Notes: generated from the letters alone by a model not told the origin. Counted from the stretch's first letter, positions 24,353 through 33,715 are shown. The stretch: 64,000 nucleotides of DNA from Mycobacterium sp. AZCC_0083 (GCF_014202335.1 NZ_JACHGP010000001.1:481804-545803), one strand, 5' to 3'. Made by a program: numbers and translations.

Positions 24353-25789
24353 ATGGTCGAGTTGGCGGCAAGCTACGTCGCGGGCAAATGGGTGACCGGC
24401 GCGCGCGCCGAGACACTGGACGTGACGTCGCCGACCACCGGCGAGGTGCTGGGCACCGTCGCCGTCGCAGGCCGTGACGAGGTCGACGCCGCCGTCGCGG
24501 CTGCCCGCGGTGCGTTGCACGCCTGGACGCAGACCTCCCCCGCCGATCGCGGCGCCGCATTGGGCCGACTGGCCGACGCACTGAGCGCGCGCAAGGGCGA
24601 ACTGGCCGACCTGACGACCGCCGAAATCGGCTCGCCGCGATCGTGGAGCACCTTCGGTCAGGTCATCACCGCGGCCGGGGTGCTGCGCGCCTACGCGGCA
24701 ATCACCCCCGACCATCCCTTCACCGTTCTTCGTCCGTCGGCGACGGGCGGCACCGTGGTTGTGCGACAGGTCCCCGTCGGCGTGGTGGGGGCGATCGTGC
24801 CGTGGAACACGCCGCTTTTCATCGCCGCGTTGAAGCTCGGTCCCGCGCTGGCCGCGGGCTGCACGGTGGTGCTCAAGCCGGCGCCCGATGCACCGCTCGA
24901 ATTCGGCGTGCTGATGGAAGCGATCGAAGAGGCCGGAATTCCCGACGGAGTGGTCAACGTCGTCAACGGAGGTGCCGCTACCGGCGAGGTGCTGACCGAA
25001 CACCCGGACGTCGACAAGATCAGCTTCACCGGATCGACGGCCGTGGGTACCAGGATCGCCGCGTCGTGTGGATCTCGCATCCGCCGCTGCAGCACCGAAC
25101 TTGGCGGCAAGTCACCGGCCATCGTGCTCCCCGACGCACTGATCGACACGACGGTGCCCGGACTGGTCGGCGGCGTGATGGGCAACAACGGCCAATTGTG
25201 TGCCGCGCTCACGCGCATCCTGCTGCCGCGCAGCCGATACGGCGAATTCGTCGCCGCCCTGACGGCCGCGGTGACGGCGCTGACCGTCGGAGATCCTGCC
25301 GACCGGGCCACCGACATCGGCCCACTGATCAACGAGGCCGCGCGCGACAGGGTCGAGGGATTCCTCCTGCGGGCCCGCGACGAGGGCGCCACCGTGCTGA
25401 CCGGCGGCGAGCGACCCGACCGCCCAGGGTGGTTCGTCAGCCCGGCCCTCGTCGAGGCGACCAACGACATGGAGATCGCCCGCGAAGAGGTCTTCGGTCC
25501 GGTCGCCGTCCTCATCGCCTATGACGACGCGGGCCCTGACGACGCCGCGGAGGCGGTGTCCATCGCCAACGACTCGCGCTACGGGCTCGTCGGCGCGGTG
25601 TGGTCGGCCGACGAGGAACGTGCCGCGGCGGTGGCGGCCCAACTGCAGGTCGGGTCGGTGGCGGTGAACTCGACCGCCGTGCTCGACTTCGGCAGCCCGT
25701 TCGGCGGTTTCAAGCAGTCGGGCATCGGCCGGGAGGGCGGCCCGGAGGGCATCGCGGGGTTCGTCGAATACCAGTCCATCATTCGCTGA
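24353..25789 (+). CDS. NAD(P)-dependent aldehyde dehydrogenase
   Basis: An aldehyde dehydrogenase of 478 residues. It shows VPWNTPLFIAALKLGPALAA, the cofactor loop ISFTGSTAVGTRIA, the general-base Glu in TELGGKSPAIV, and the nucleophilic Cys in NNGQLCAALTRI. The ATG at 24353 is chosen because the in-frame ATG at 24326 lies in operator C and no ribosome site is visible; the gene may be leaderless. A zinc alcohol dehydrogenase follows after 15 bases, so the pair could oxidise an alcohol to a carboxylic acid. Confidence 0.9.
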   Translation: MVELAASYVAGKWVTGARAETLDVTSPTTGEVLGTVAVAGRDEVDAAVAAARGALHAWTQTSPADRGAALGRLADALSARKGELADLTTAEIGSPRSWSTFGQVITAAGVLRAYAAITPDHPFTVLRPSATGGTVVVRQVPVGVVGAIVPWNTPLFIAALKLGPALAAGCTVVLKPAPDAPLEFGVLMEAIEEAGIPDGVVNVVNGGAATGEVLTEHPDVDKISFTGSTAVGTRIAASCGSRIRRCSTELGGKSPAIVLPDALIDTTVPGLVGGVMGNNGQLCAALTRILLPRSRYGEFVAALTAAVTALTVGDPADRATDIGPLINEAARDRVEGFLLRARDEGATVLTGGERPDRPGWFVSPALVEATNDMEIAREEVFGPVAVLIAYDDAGPDDAAEAVSIANDSRYGLVGAVWSADEERAAAVAAQLQVGSVAVNSTAVLDFGSPFGGFKQSGIGREGGPEGIAGFVEYQSIIR

Positions 25790-25804
25790 ACCGGAAGGGA
25801 TCAA

Positions 25805-26935
25805 ATGCAGACGCAGGCAGCGGTCCTGTTCGAACGCAACACACCGTGGTCGATCGAGACCATCGAGCTCGATCCGCCGAAGGCGACCGAGGTGCTCGTC
25901 GAATTGCACGCCTCGGGCATGTGCCACTCCGACGACCACCTCGTCACCGGTGACATGCCGATCCGACTGCCCTGCATCGGCGGGCACGAAGGTGCGGGCG
26001 TGGTGAAGGCCGTCGGCGAGCACGTGTCATGGCTGGTGCCCGGCGACCACGTGGTGTTCAGCTTCATCCCGTCGTGCGGCCGGTGCCCGTCGTGCTCGAC
26101 AGGCCATCAGAGCCTGTGCGACCTCGGCGCAAAGATCTACTCGGGCATGCAGATTCATGACGGCACCGCACGGCACCATCTCGGTGACGACGACCTCGCC
26201 CTGGCCTGCGGGGTCGGGTCGTTCTCGCACCACACCGTGGTACACGAGGCGAGTTGCGTGAAGATCCCGGAGCACTACCGGCTCGACCTCGCCTGCCTGC
26301 TCGGCTGCGGTTTCATCACCGGCTGGGGCTCTTCGGTCTACGCCGCGGACGTGCGGCCGGGCGATACGGTCGTGGTCGCCGGCGTCGGTGGAATCGGCGC
26401 CGCGGCAGTACAGGGTGCCCGGCTGGCGGGTGCCCGCACGATCACGGTGATCGATCCGTCGGAGTACAAGCGCGAAGAGGCCGTGAAGATGGGCGCGACG
26501 CACACGGCCGCCGATTGGGTAGAGGCCAAAGCCGTTGTCGCCGAGGCAACCTGGGATCGTGGCGCGGACAGGTTCATCTGCGCGATGGGGGTCGGCGACG
26601 GGCAGCTGGTCGGCCAGGCGCTGGCCATGACGGCCAAGCGCGGGAAGGTCGTGATCACCAACATCCATCCGATGCTCGAGCGCGACATCCGGGTGAATCT
26701 GATGGATCTCACCCTGACCGAGAAGCAGATCATCGGCACCTTGTACGGCTCGGGCAACCCACGCGCCGACATTCCGAAGATCCTCGAGTTGTACAGCGCG
26801 GGGCAGGTGGATCTCGACTCGATGGTCACCCGCACCTACCCGCTGGAGAAGGTCAACGACGGCTATGCCGACATGCACGCGGGCGCCAACATCCGCGGCG
26901 TGCTGATCTATCCGCCTGCCGAAGGGTCGAGCTAG
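25805..26935 (+). CDS. Zinc alcohol dehydrogenase, NDMA-dependent type
   Basis: A 376-residue medium-chain dehydrogenase. The catalytic zinc ligands are in GMCHSDDHL and GGHEGAG, and the structural zinc site is CGRCPSCSTGHQSLC. VVVAGVGGIGAAAVQGARLA binds the nucleotide. Length and sequence fit the NDMA-dependent nicotinoprotein class, which keeps NAD bound and in mycobacteria is tied to mycofactocin. The ATG has GGAAGGG upstream. It overlaps the convergent Gfo/Idh gene by four bases. Confidence 0.9.
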   Translation: MQTQAAVLFERNTPWSIETIELDPPKATEVLVELHASGMCHSDDHLVTGDMPIRLPCIGGHEGAGVVKAVGEHVSWLVPGDHVVFSFIPSCGRCPSCSTGHQSLCDLGAKIYSGMQIHDGTARHHLGDDDLALACGVGSFSHHTVVHEASCVKIPEHYRLDLACLLGCGFITGWGSSVYAADVRPGDTVVVAGVGGIGAAAVQGARLAGARTITVIDPSEYKREEAVKMGATHTAADWVEAKAVVAEATWDRGADRFICAMGVGDGQLVGQALAMTAKRGKVVITNIHPMLERDIRVNLMDLTLTEKQIIGTLYGSGNPRADIPKILELYSAGQVDLDSMVTRTYPLEKVNDGYADMHAGANIRGVLIYPPAEGSS

Positions 26936-28014
26936 GTCCGTACGGGCTCCCAGCCGCCCCCTTCGGCGGAGCGGCGCGCGGCGTCGATCACCGCCAGCGA
27001 GAGAAGTCCGTCCTCGAAGGTGGCCGCGGCGCTCGGTGCGCCGTCGAACGCGGGCAGCCAGTCCTGCAGCATCAGCGCCATCGCCCGGCTGGCATGGCCG
27101 GCAAGGCCTCCTGGCAACTGCTCGGGGTGAGCGGGCTCGCGTTCGTCCACCGTCAGTGGCGCCAGTCCGTCATCGGTCGCCGCGCCGAGACTGTATGCCG
27201 CGGAACGCAGGTCGCCGTCGCCGATGATCGTGCCGTCCGACCCGAAGAGTTCAAGGCGGTAGTGATCGGCATGGGCACCCATCACCGAGACGCTCAGGAT
27301 GGCGGTCAGCCCGGACTCCATGCGCATCAGCAGCGCTGCCGTGTCGTCGGCGGTGACGTGCAAGGTCTCGCCGTCGGGTAGCTCACGGATCGGGTCGCTG
27401 GTCCGCACCTCGGCGCACACCGATGCCGGGCGGCCGAGCACGCTGCACAGGAAGTCCAGATCGTGCACCAACATCCCCGCCAGGTATCCGCCACCCTGCT
27501 CGCGGTCGTACATCCACCGCGCCTGCGGCGCACGGCTCGGATGCCAGTAGGACGCGCTGCGGCTGACGCGGGCAAGGTACTGGTTGCCAAGGAATCCCGA
27601 TCGCACCTTGTCGGCGACGGCCAGCCAGTCGGGGTTCCACCGGTTCTCGAAGCAGCAGGCGGTCGGCACATTGGCCTCGGCGGCAGCGCGCACCATCTCG
27701 CGCGCCGCATCGAGGTCGCCGGCGAGCGGCTTCTCACACAGCACCGGCTTGCCCGTGGCAAGAGCTGCCAAGGTCATGTCGCGGTGCAGCACAGTGGGTG
27801 TCGCGACCGAGATGACGTCGAGGTCGTCGCGGGTGACGAACGACCCCCAATCGGTGGACGTCTCCTCGATGCCCAGCTTGGCGGCCGTCCGTTCCAGCCG
27901 CTCGGGGGTACGCGCGCAAAGCGCGACGGGCTCGAACCCCTTGGCGGCCCGGAACCCGGGCACCTGAACGTGTGCACCCCAGCCCACTCCGATGATGCCC
28001 ACCCGCAATGTCAT
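26932..28014 (-). CDS. Gfo/Idh/MocA-family oxidoreductase
   Basis: A 360-residue NAD(P)-dependent oxidoreductase. GIIGVGWGAHVQVPGF is the nucleotide loop and CEKPLAGDLDAAREM is the classic EKP segment with the catalytic Lys. WHPSRAPQARWMYDREQGGG lines the likely active site. Family members act on sugars, inositols and biliverdin-like compounds; the substrate here is unknown. The ATG has GGAGAG upstream. It is transcribed divergently from the P450 operon with two operator C copies between them. Confidence 0.9.
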   Translation of the reverse strand: MTLRVGIIGVGWGAHVQVPGFRAAKGFEPVALCARTPERLERTAAKLGIEETSTDWGSFVTRDDLDVISVATPTVLHRDMTLAALATGKPVLCEKPLAGDLDAAREMVRAAAEANVPTACCFENRWNPDWLAVADKVRSGFLGNQYLARVSRSASYWHPSRAPQARWMYDREQGGGYLAGMLVHDLDFLCSVLGRPASVCAEVRTSDPIRELPDGETLHVTADDTAALLMRMESGLTAILSVSVMGAHADHYRLELFGSDGTIIGDGDLRSAAYSLGAATDDGLAPLTVDEREPAHPEQLPGGLAGHASRAMALMLQDWLPAFDGAPSAAATFEDGLLSLAVIDAARRSAEGGGWEPVRT

Positions 28015-28054
28015 GTGCTCTCCTCGATCCGTTGGTCCACCCGTCTCGCACTAG

Positions 28055-28068
28055 TGACACTAATGTTA
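28055..28068. promoter_or_regulatory. Operator C copy before the Gfo/Idh gene
   Basis: TGACACTAATGTTA fits TGACA-N4-TGTCA with one mismatch. With its flanks it is the reverse complement of the copy before the extradiol dioxygenase. It lies 41 bases upstream of the leftward start at 28014. Confidence 0.7.
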
Positions 28069-28143
28069 GATAGCTGCCGGGTTCAAGGCTGCGAGTTCGG
28101 CACATTGAACAGTCGCTGCCGGTACCCCACCGTTGCCTAAAAG

Positions 28144-28157
28144 TGACATGAGTGCCA
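28144..28157 (+). promoter_or_regulatory. Operator C copy before the P450 operon
   Basis: TGACATGAGTGCCA fits the pattern with one mismatch and is followed by GAATCGG, as at 24327. It lies directly before the P450 gene, which starts 26 bases after the operator's first base if the GTG at 28170 is used. Confidence 0.7.
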
Positions 28158-28169
28158 GAATCGGATGTT

Positions 28170-29444
28170 GTGAGCGCGACCGACATCGACGAACGCCAGT
28201 TCGCACCGCTGATCGACTTGCAGTGGTGGCAGGAGCGCCCCAACGACCGGACCGAGCTGTACCGGCGTCTCCGCAACGCAGGCGGACCAGCGTTCGTCCG
28301 AACCAACCGGCCGGGGTCGCCACGGGTCCGAGGATTCTGGGCGATCGGTTCGCACCGCGACGTCGCCGACATCAGCCGCAGGCCCGCAGACTTCAGTTCC
28401 GGCCAGGGCACCCAGATCTTCGACCAGACCGCCGACATGCGCGAATACCGCGGCTCCATCATCGACATGGACGATCCCGAGCACATGCGGCTACGCAAGA
28501 TCGTCTCGCGCGGCTTCACCCCCCGCATGCTCGCCGAGCTGCGCGGGCTTGCCGAGGAGACCACCGCCGAGATCCTCGACGAGATGCCGCGTTCGGGTGA
28601 ATGCGACTTCGTCTCCGCGTTCGCCACCCTGCTGCCGCTGCGCATCATCGACAACATGCTCGGCGTTCCGCGCGAGCACGAGCAGTTCATCCTGCGGGCA
28701 ACCAACGTCGTGCTTGGCGCCTCGGACCCCGAGTACGTGCCCGACCAGAGCGTCGCGGGCATCGAGGCCGCGGTCACCGACACCAGCGAGCAGCTCATCG
28801 ATCTGCTCAAGGGAATCGCCGAGGACCGCATCGCCCACCCACGCAACGACGTGATCAGCAAGCTGGTCACCTCCGACGAGGAGAACCTGACCCCGCAGGA
28901 GCTGGCGAAGTTCTTCATCCTGTTGATCGGCGCGGGCAACGAAACCACCCGCAACGCGCTCACGCACGGCCTCCTGATCCTCAGCGCGCACCCCGAGCAG
29001 CGCGACCGACTGCTGGCGGATTACGACGAACTGGCACCGGCCGCGATCGAGGAGATCCTGCGCTACTCGAGCCCGGTGATTCACATGCGCCGCACCGTCA
29101 CCCGCGACGGCGTGACGCTCACCGACGCGCAGGGCCAAGTCACCCACACCTTCAACGCGGGCGAGAAGGTCGTCGTCTGGTACCCCGCCGCCAACCGCGA
29201 CCCCGCGGTCTTCGACGAGCCCGAGCGCTTCGACATCGCGCGTAAACCCAACAACCACATCGCCTTCGGCGGCCCGGGCCCGCACTTCTGTCTGGGCGCC
29301 CACCTGGCCCGGCTCGAATTGAACGTGGCGTTCAGGATGCTGTACGCCCGTTACCCGGACATCACCGCGGCGGGCGAGCCGGTGATGCTGAGATCGAACT
29401 TCGTCAACGGCATCAAACACCTGAAGGCGACGTACACACCATGA
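28170..29444 (+). CDS. Cytochrome P450
   Basis: A P450 of about 424 residues with I-helix FILLIGAGNETTRNALTHG, K-helix EEILRYSSPV, and haem loop FGGPGPHFCLGAHLARLEL (thiolate about C374). The GAGNETT and FGGPGPHFCLG forms are those of the CYP125/CYP142-like group that oxidises steroid or terpenoid side chains; the link is by sequence impression. GTG at 28170 is preferred, since the earlier GTG at 28152 lies within operator C. It heads an operon with crotonase, DUF35, SDR and NTF2-like genes. Confidence 0.92.
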   Translation: MSATDIDERQFAPLIDLQWWQERPNDRTELYRRLRNAGGPAFVRTNRPGSPRVRGFWAIGSHRDVADISRRPADFSSGQGTQIFDQTADMREYRGSIIDMDDPEHMRLRKIVSRGFTPRMLAELRGLAEETTAEILDEMPRSGECDFVSAFATLLPLRIIDNMLGVPREHEQFILRATNVVLGASDPEYVPDQSVAGIEAAVTDTSEQLIDLLKGIAEDRIAHPRNDVISKLVTSDEENLTPQELAKFFILLIGAGNETTRNALTHGLLILSAHPEQRDRLLADYDELAPAAIEEILRYSSPVIHMRRTVTRDGVTLTDAQGQVTHTFNAGEKVVVWYPAANRDPAVFDEPERFDIARKPNNHIAFGGPGPHFCLGAHLARLELNVAFRMLYARYPDITAAGEPVMLRSNFVNGIKHLKATYTP

Positions 29445-30244
29445 GCGAGCAAGAAACCGTGTTGTCGGATCTGACGGACGGTGTCATGACCATCACCCTG
29501 AACCGGCCCGAAGCCGCCAACGCGGTACGCCCAGAAGACCGCAACGCGCTCATCTCGCTACTGGCCGATGCCGACGCCGACGAGAAGGTGCGCGTGGTGG
29601 TGCTGCGCGCCAACGGCAAACACTTCTGCTCCGGCGCCGACGTGGGCTCGCTGGCCGAGCGACGCGCGAAGGGCGAAAAGCGCGTGCTGGAGCCGATCAA
29701 GCGCATCATGAACGGCGCACAGAAGCTCGTCGCCTGCGTGCTGGACTGCAACAAGCCGGTGATCGCCGCGGTCCACGGCGCGGCTACGGGATTGGGCGCT
29801 CACCTCGTCTACGCCTCCGATCTGGTGATCGCCACCGAAGACGCCTACTTCGCCGAGTCGTTCGTCAAGCGCGGGCTTGTCGTCGACGGCGGCGGTTGCT
29901 ATCTGCTGCCCCGCCGCATCGGCATGCAGAAGGCCAAGGAGATGGCGTTCTTCGGCGAAAGGCTCTCGGCCGCTGAGGCATTGACGCTTGGCCTGGTGAA
30001 CCGGGTGGTGAGTACCGTCGAGTTGGATTCCACGGTGGCCGACTTCGCAGGGCGGCTCGCGGGGGCACCAACGAGCGCGATCGCCTTCACCAAGCGACTG
30101 CTCAACGACTCCCCCGACACCGACCGGTCCGGTGCGTTCATTGCGGAGGCGATGGCGCAGGAGCTCCAGTCCTATGCGCACGACTCCAAGGAGGGCGTGC
30201 AAGCCTTCATGGAGAAGCGCCCGACCGAGTTCACCGGGTGGTGA
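29441..30244 (+). CDS. Enoyl-CoA hydratase/isomerase family protein
   Basis: A 267-residue crotonase. The oxyanion-hole segments are GKHFCSGADVGSLAE near 60 and AAVHGAATGLGAHL near 110. AYFAESFVKRGLVVDGGGCY holds the region of the second catalytic acid. It may hydrate or isomerise an acyl-CoA made after the P450 step. ATG overlaps the P450 stop (ATGA), and its own stop overlaps the next GTG. Confidence 0.9.
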   Translation: MSEQETVLSDLTDGVMTITLNRPEAANAVRPEDRNALISLLADADADEKVRVVVLRANGKHFCSGADVGSLAERRAKGEKRVLEPIKRIMNGAQKLVACVLDCNKPVIAAVHGAATGLGAHLVYASDLVIATEDAYFAESFVKRGLVVDGGGCYLLPRRIGMQKAKEMAFFGERLSAAEALTLGLVNRVVSTVELDSTVADFAGRLAGAPTSAIAFTKRLLNDSPDTDRSGAFIAEAMAQELQSYAHDSKEGVQAFMEKRPTEFTGW

Positions 30245-30672
30245 GAGTGGCTCGGGCAGACATTCCGACCATCGACTCCACCAGCGCTCCGTACTGGGAG
30301 GCCGCCGGACGGGGTCGATTGCTGATCGCCGAGTGCGCGGGATGCGGCCGCGTGCACCACTATCCGCGACCGTTCTGTCCGCACTGCTGGAGTGAGGACG
30401 TCCACCCGGTGCTGGCCAGCGGAACGGGGACGCTGTACACGTATTCGACCGTATATGTGAACGACCTCGAGCCGTTCAAACAGCGGTTGCCCTACGTCGC
30501 GGCGATCGTCGAGCTGGCCGAAGGCCCGCGGCTGATGACCACCATCGAGGGCGCCGAGCCGGAGCGCTTGCGAGTCGGCATGGTGGTCACCGCGACGTTC
30601 CGGCCAGTCGACGAAAACGACGCGGACAGCCCGTACCTGACGGTCTTCACCACTAGCGAGGAGAGCCCATGA
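30241..30672 (+). CDS. DUF35 Zn-ribbon/OB-fold protein
   Basis: A 143-residue DUF35 protein. CAGCGRVHHYPRPFCPHC is the four-cysteine zinc ribbon, followed by an OB-fold with LYTYSTVYVND. Such proteins usually bind a thiolase-like partner and hold the acyl-CoA for retro-aldol or thiolytic side-chain cleavage. No thiolase gene lies in this operon, so the partner must come from elsewhere, perhaps 41117, 49150 or 55453. The GTG overlaps the crotonase stop. Confidence 0.88.
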   Translation: MRVARADIPTIDSTSAPYWEAAGRGRLLIAECAGCGRVHHYPRPFCPHCWSEDVHPVLASGTGTLYTYSTVYVNDLEPFKQRLPYVAAIVELAEGPRLMTTIEGAEPERLRVGMVVTATFRPVDENDADSPYLTVFTTSEESP

Positions 30673-31592
30673 CCGGACTACTCGACGGCAAGGTCGCCCT
30701 GGTGACCGGAGCCGGGCACGGCATCGGCCGCGGCCACGCGCTCGAGCTGGCCAAGCACGGTGCCACCGTGATCATCAACGACCTTGGCACCAGCCTGTCC
30801 GGGGAGGGCTCGGGCAAGGTGGCCGACGAGGTGGTGTCGATCATCGAAAGTCGCGGCGGCACCGCGGTTTCGGACTTCAGCGACGTCGGCGACGAGGAGC
30901 AGGTCGACCTGGCCGTCGAACGCGCCTACTCCCAACTCGGCCGCCTCGACATCGTGGTCAACAACGCGGGCATCGTGCGCGACAAGGCGATCTGGAACAT
31001 GACCGTCGACGACTTCGACCTGGTGATGCGGGTGCACGTCCGCGGCAGCTGGCTGACCAGCCGGGCCGTCGCCCGCAAGTGGCGGGCGGAATCGAAGGAC
31101 TCCGGCGGAAAGGTCTACGGCCGCATCATCAACACCACTTCCGGCGCTGGCCTGCACGGTCACTTCGGTCAGACCAACTACAGCGCCGCCAAGGCTGCGA
31201 TCGTAGGGCTGACCCAGACCCTGAGCCTGGAGTTGGCGTCGATCGGCGCCACCGTGAACGCGATCAGCCCGGGTGGCCGCACCCGGATGTCCGCCACCAT
31301 GGCCGGCGCGCAGGCTCCGATCGAGCCCGACGAGCGCGCCGAGGACGAGTTCGATCCCAAGGATCCGTCGCTTGGTTCGCCGGTGGTGGCCTGGTTGGCC
31401 AGCCCGGAAGCCGGTCACGTCAGCGGTCAGGTGATCCGGGCGATGGGTGAGAATCTCCAACTACTCAAGGGCTGGCATCCGGTGGCGTCGGTCTCCAACG
31501 GCCAACAGCGCTGGGATGCAAGCAAACTCGGCGCCATCATGGCAACTGACGTGTTCGGCACGCGCAATACCGGCCTGCGGCTGGGTGGGTGA
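30669..31592 (+). CDS. SDR, multifunctional-enzyme-type 3-hydroxyacyl-CoA dehydrogenase
   Basis: A 307-residue short-chain dehydrogenase. TGAGHGIGRG is the cofactor loop, NNAGIVRDKAIWNM the conserved Asn segment, and INTTSGAGLHGHFGQTNYSAAK contributes Ser and Tyr-x3-Lys in two parts. The long C-terminal tail and the VRDKAIWNM form are typical of MFE-2-like 3-hydroxyacyl-CoA dehydrogenases. It would follow the crotonase in beta-oxidation. Its ATG overlaps the DUF35 stop. Confidence 0.9.
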   Translation: MTGLLDGKVALVTGAGHGIGRGHALELAKHGATVIINDLGTSLSGEGSGKVADEVVSIIESRGGTAVSDFSDVGDEEQVDLAVERAYSQLGRLDIVVNNAGIVRDKAIWNMTVDDFDLVMRVHVRGSWLTSRAVARKWRAESKDSGGKVYGRIINTTSGAGLHGHFGQTNYSAAKAAIVGLTQTLSLELASIGATVNAISPGGRTRMSATMAGAQAPIEPDERAEDEFDPKDPSLGSPVVAWLASPEAGHVSGQVIRAMGENLQLLKGWHPVASVSNGQQRWDASKLGAIMATDVFGTRNTGLRLGG

Positions 31593-31597
31593 CCGCC

Positions 31598-32179
31598 ATG
31601 TCAGACACTGCCGAGGTCGAGCGGGAGTTTCGGCGCTACTTCATGACTGGTCCCGTGCTCGAAGACTGGCACGCCTGGGCCAACCTATTCACCGACGACG
31701 CGACGTACCACGACCACTTCTACGGAACCTTCACCGGTCCCGACGAAATCACCAAGTTCCTCGAGGGGACGATGGGTGCGGCACCGCAGGTCTACAGCCC
31801 GCTCATCTGGTACGTCGTCGACGGGACGCGGGTCGCCTACAAGGTGTTCAACCGCGCCGACAACCCGGAGCCCGGCGGGCCGCCCATCGACTTCCCCTCC
31901 TTTCAATTCATCGAGTACGCCGGTGACGGCAAGTGGCGTTCCGAGGAGGACGTCTGGGTGTTGGCCGAGATGAAGCGATTCGCGCAGCGCTACGCCAAGG
32001 CCGCCGACGAACACCCGCAGACGTTGCAGCAGAAGCTGCGCCGCGAGGACTGGGGGTCATGGGTCGACTGGGCGCGCCCGGACCCCGGGCACGTGGCCGG
32101 CCCGTCATGGCTGGGCAAGGACGGCTTCACGCCGTTCGCCGGCATCCAGGACATCGACTTCGGCGTCCGCTCGCACTGA
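31598..32179 (+). CDS. NTF2/SnoaL-like protein
   Basis: A 193-residue protein of the NTF2-like cone fold. It has an N-terminal EREFRRYFMTGPVLEDWHAW helix, DDATYHDHFYGTFTGPDEI with the usual aromatic pocket residues, and FIEYAGDGKWRSEEDVW. Members act as cyclases, isomerases, dehydratases or binding proteins, and no specific activity can be read here. ATG at 31598 is preferred; a GTG at 31589 overlaps the SDR stop. It ends the tightly coupled part of the P450 operon. Confidence 0.8.
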   Translation: MSDTAEVEREFRRYFMTGPVLEDWHAWANLFTDDATYHDHFYGTFTGPDEITKFLEGTMGAAPQVYSPLIWYVVDGTRVAYKVFNRADNPEPGGPPIDFPSFQFIEYAGDGKWRSEEDVWVLAEMKRFAQRYAKAADEHPQTLQQKLRREDWGSWVDWARPDPGHVAGPSWLGKDGFTPFAGIQDIDFGVRSH

Positions 32180-32250
32180 CGTTTGCCGAAATGCGGGGTG
32201 CAGTCCGCGCTATGTGCCTATGCTCGGCAGACATGCCGGAGGGGGCACGC

Positions 32251-32643
32251 ATGGATGCGGCAGCGAACCTGAAGTTGATCCAGGATCTGTATGACGCTTA
32301 CATCAGCGGCGATCTACAGGCCATCATGAGGCCATTCAACGATCAGTCCGTCTGGATCGAACTCGGTGACACCCAGCGGGCGGGCGTATTTCGCGGCGCA
32401 ACAGGACTTCTGGAGCATGCGATGCGGAATCAGGAGCTCACCGACGGATCTCTCACGACCGAAGTGCAGGAGATCGTCGGTGGCGAGAAGTACGTCGTCG
32501 TAGTAGAACGCGCGACTGCCCAGCGAAAAGGCCGAGCACTGGACATGCTGTGCGCGACGTCCTATCAAATGGCCAACGGCGTGGTCGCCGAAATGCGGGT
32601 GCTGCCATTCGACAGCCGGGAGTGGCAGCAGTTCTGGGAGTAA
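32251..32643 (+). CDS. Small NTF2/SnoaL-like protein
   Basis: A 130-residue single-domain protein: DLYDAYISGDLQAIMRPF followed by a beta-rich half (VWIELGDTQRAGVFRGATGL). The ketosteroid-isomerase-like fold is likely, the activity unknown. ATG at 32251 is chosen because a GGAGGGGG stretch lies seven bases upstream; the open frame continues far upstream inside the preceding gene and is not coding there. It is coupled to the DapB-like gene by a four-base gap. Confidence 0.78.
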   Translation: MDAAANLKLIQDLYDAYISGDLQAIMRPFNDQSVWIELGDTQRAGVFRGATGLLEHAMRNQELTDGSLTTEVQEIVGGEKYVVVVERATAQRKGRALDMLCATSYQMANGVVAEMRVLPFDSREWQQFWE

Positions 32644-32647
32644 CGCG

Positions 32648-33712
32648 ATGACACAACAGCTTCGAGTGAGTCACGTGGGCACCGGTCACACCGGTGCCAT
32701 GGTGCTTGGGCAGATCCTACGATCACCGCAGCTGAGCTTGACCGGCCATCTGGTTCACAGCCCTGACAAGGTGGGCCGCGACTCAGGCGAGATAGTGGGC
32801 ATTGCTCCAGTCGGGGTTGTGGCCACCGCCGACATCGCAGAGTTTCTCGCCCTCGATTGCGACTGCGTGACGTATATGCCGACCGGGTCTGGTCGTGATC
32901 CTAGCGACGTGATCGACCAGATCTGCGCCATCCTTGCAACCGGCAAGGACGTGGTCGCAGCCGACCCTCAATTAGGTTTCCCGCATTCGCTCGACGAGAC
33001 GTTGCAGCTGAAATTGCGCTCTGCATGCAACGAAGGCAGTAGTACATTTCTGAGCACGGGAATAGCCCCGGGGTTCGCCACCGATGTCCTGCCGGTTCAT
33101 CTCGTGAGCCTGACCGCGGAGCCGACGATGATCCGCGTCGAGGAACGGCTACCGTCTGGGGCATTTCGCGGACAATCGTTTTTCGCGCATTTTGGCTTCG
33201 GGCTCACGCCCGAACAAGACGCTCAGGCGTACCAACCTGGGGCGATGATTCCGCACATGTCTACACCACTCGCGCTCGTGGCCGACGCCCTCGGCTGGAC
33301 GCTCGACGGTATCAACGAACTCCGCGACATCGCGGTGGCCGACCGCGACTACACCTTCCCCGCGGGCACCATCGCTGAAAGCACCATCGCCAGCGTGCGA
33401 ATGCGTTTCGAGGGAGTTGTCGCGGGCGAACCGCGAATGAGCTTCTCCTTCATCTGGTCGCTGCCCGACGATCCTCCGGACGACTGGGAGCCGCGGATTC
33501 CCCACGGCTCCGCCACGGGCCGACTCACCCGGGTCACCATCGAGGGCAACCCGACCATCCGGGTCGACCTGCACATCGATGGCGTCCTATCGGGTGCGCA
33601 GGCGACCGCCGCTCGTGTCGTCAACTCGATACCGGCCGTGTGCGCCGCAGCTCCCGGCGTCTACAGCGCACTCGAGCTCATTCCGCGAGCCTTCGGCGTC
33701 CTGTCGCACTAA
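32648..33712 (+). CDS. Dihydrodipicolinate-reductase-like oxidoreductase
   Basis: A 354-residue NAD(P)-binding protein. VSHVGTGHTGAMVLGQILR is the nucleotide loop, and FLSTGIAPGFATDVLPVHL resembles the DapB-like amine-dehydrogenase group often annotated in mycobacterial catabolic loci. GGGAG precedes the ATG. It ends three bases before the end of a convergent gene. The substrate is unknown. Confidence 0.83.
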   Translation: MTQQLRVSHVGTGHTGAMVLGQILRSPQLSLTGHLVHSPDKVGRDSGEIVGIAPVGVVATADIAEFLALDCDCVTYMPTGSGRDPSDVIDQICAILATGKDVVAADPQLGFPHSLDETLQLKLRSACNEGSSTFLSTGIAPGFATDVLPVHLVSLTAEPTMIRVEERLPSGAFRGQSFFAHFGFGLTPEQDAQAYQPGAMIPHMSTPLALVADALGWTLDGINELRDIAVADRDYTFPAGTIAESTIASVRMRFEGVVAGEPRMSFSFIWSLPDDPPDDWEPRIPHGSATGRLTRVTIEGNPTIRVDLHIDGVLSGAQATAARVVNSIPAVCAAAPGVYSALELIPRAFGVLSH

Positions 33713-33715
33713 CGG

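Noticed and set aside
18761..33712. A steroid (KstR/KstR2) regulon
   Set aside because: The promoters do not show the KstR pattern (T-N2-AAC-N2-GTT-N2-A) or the KstR2 pattern; they carry the palindromes described as operators A to D.
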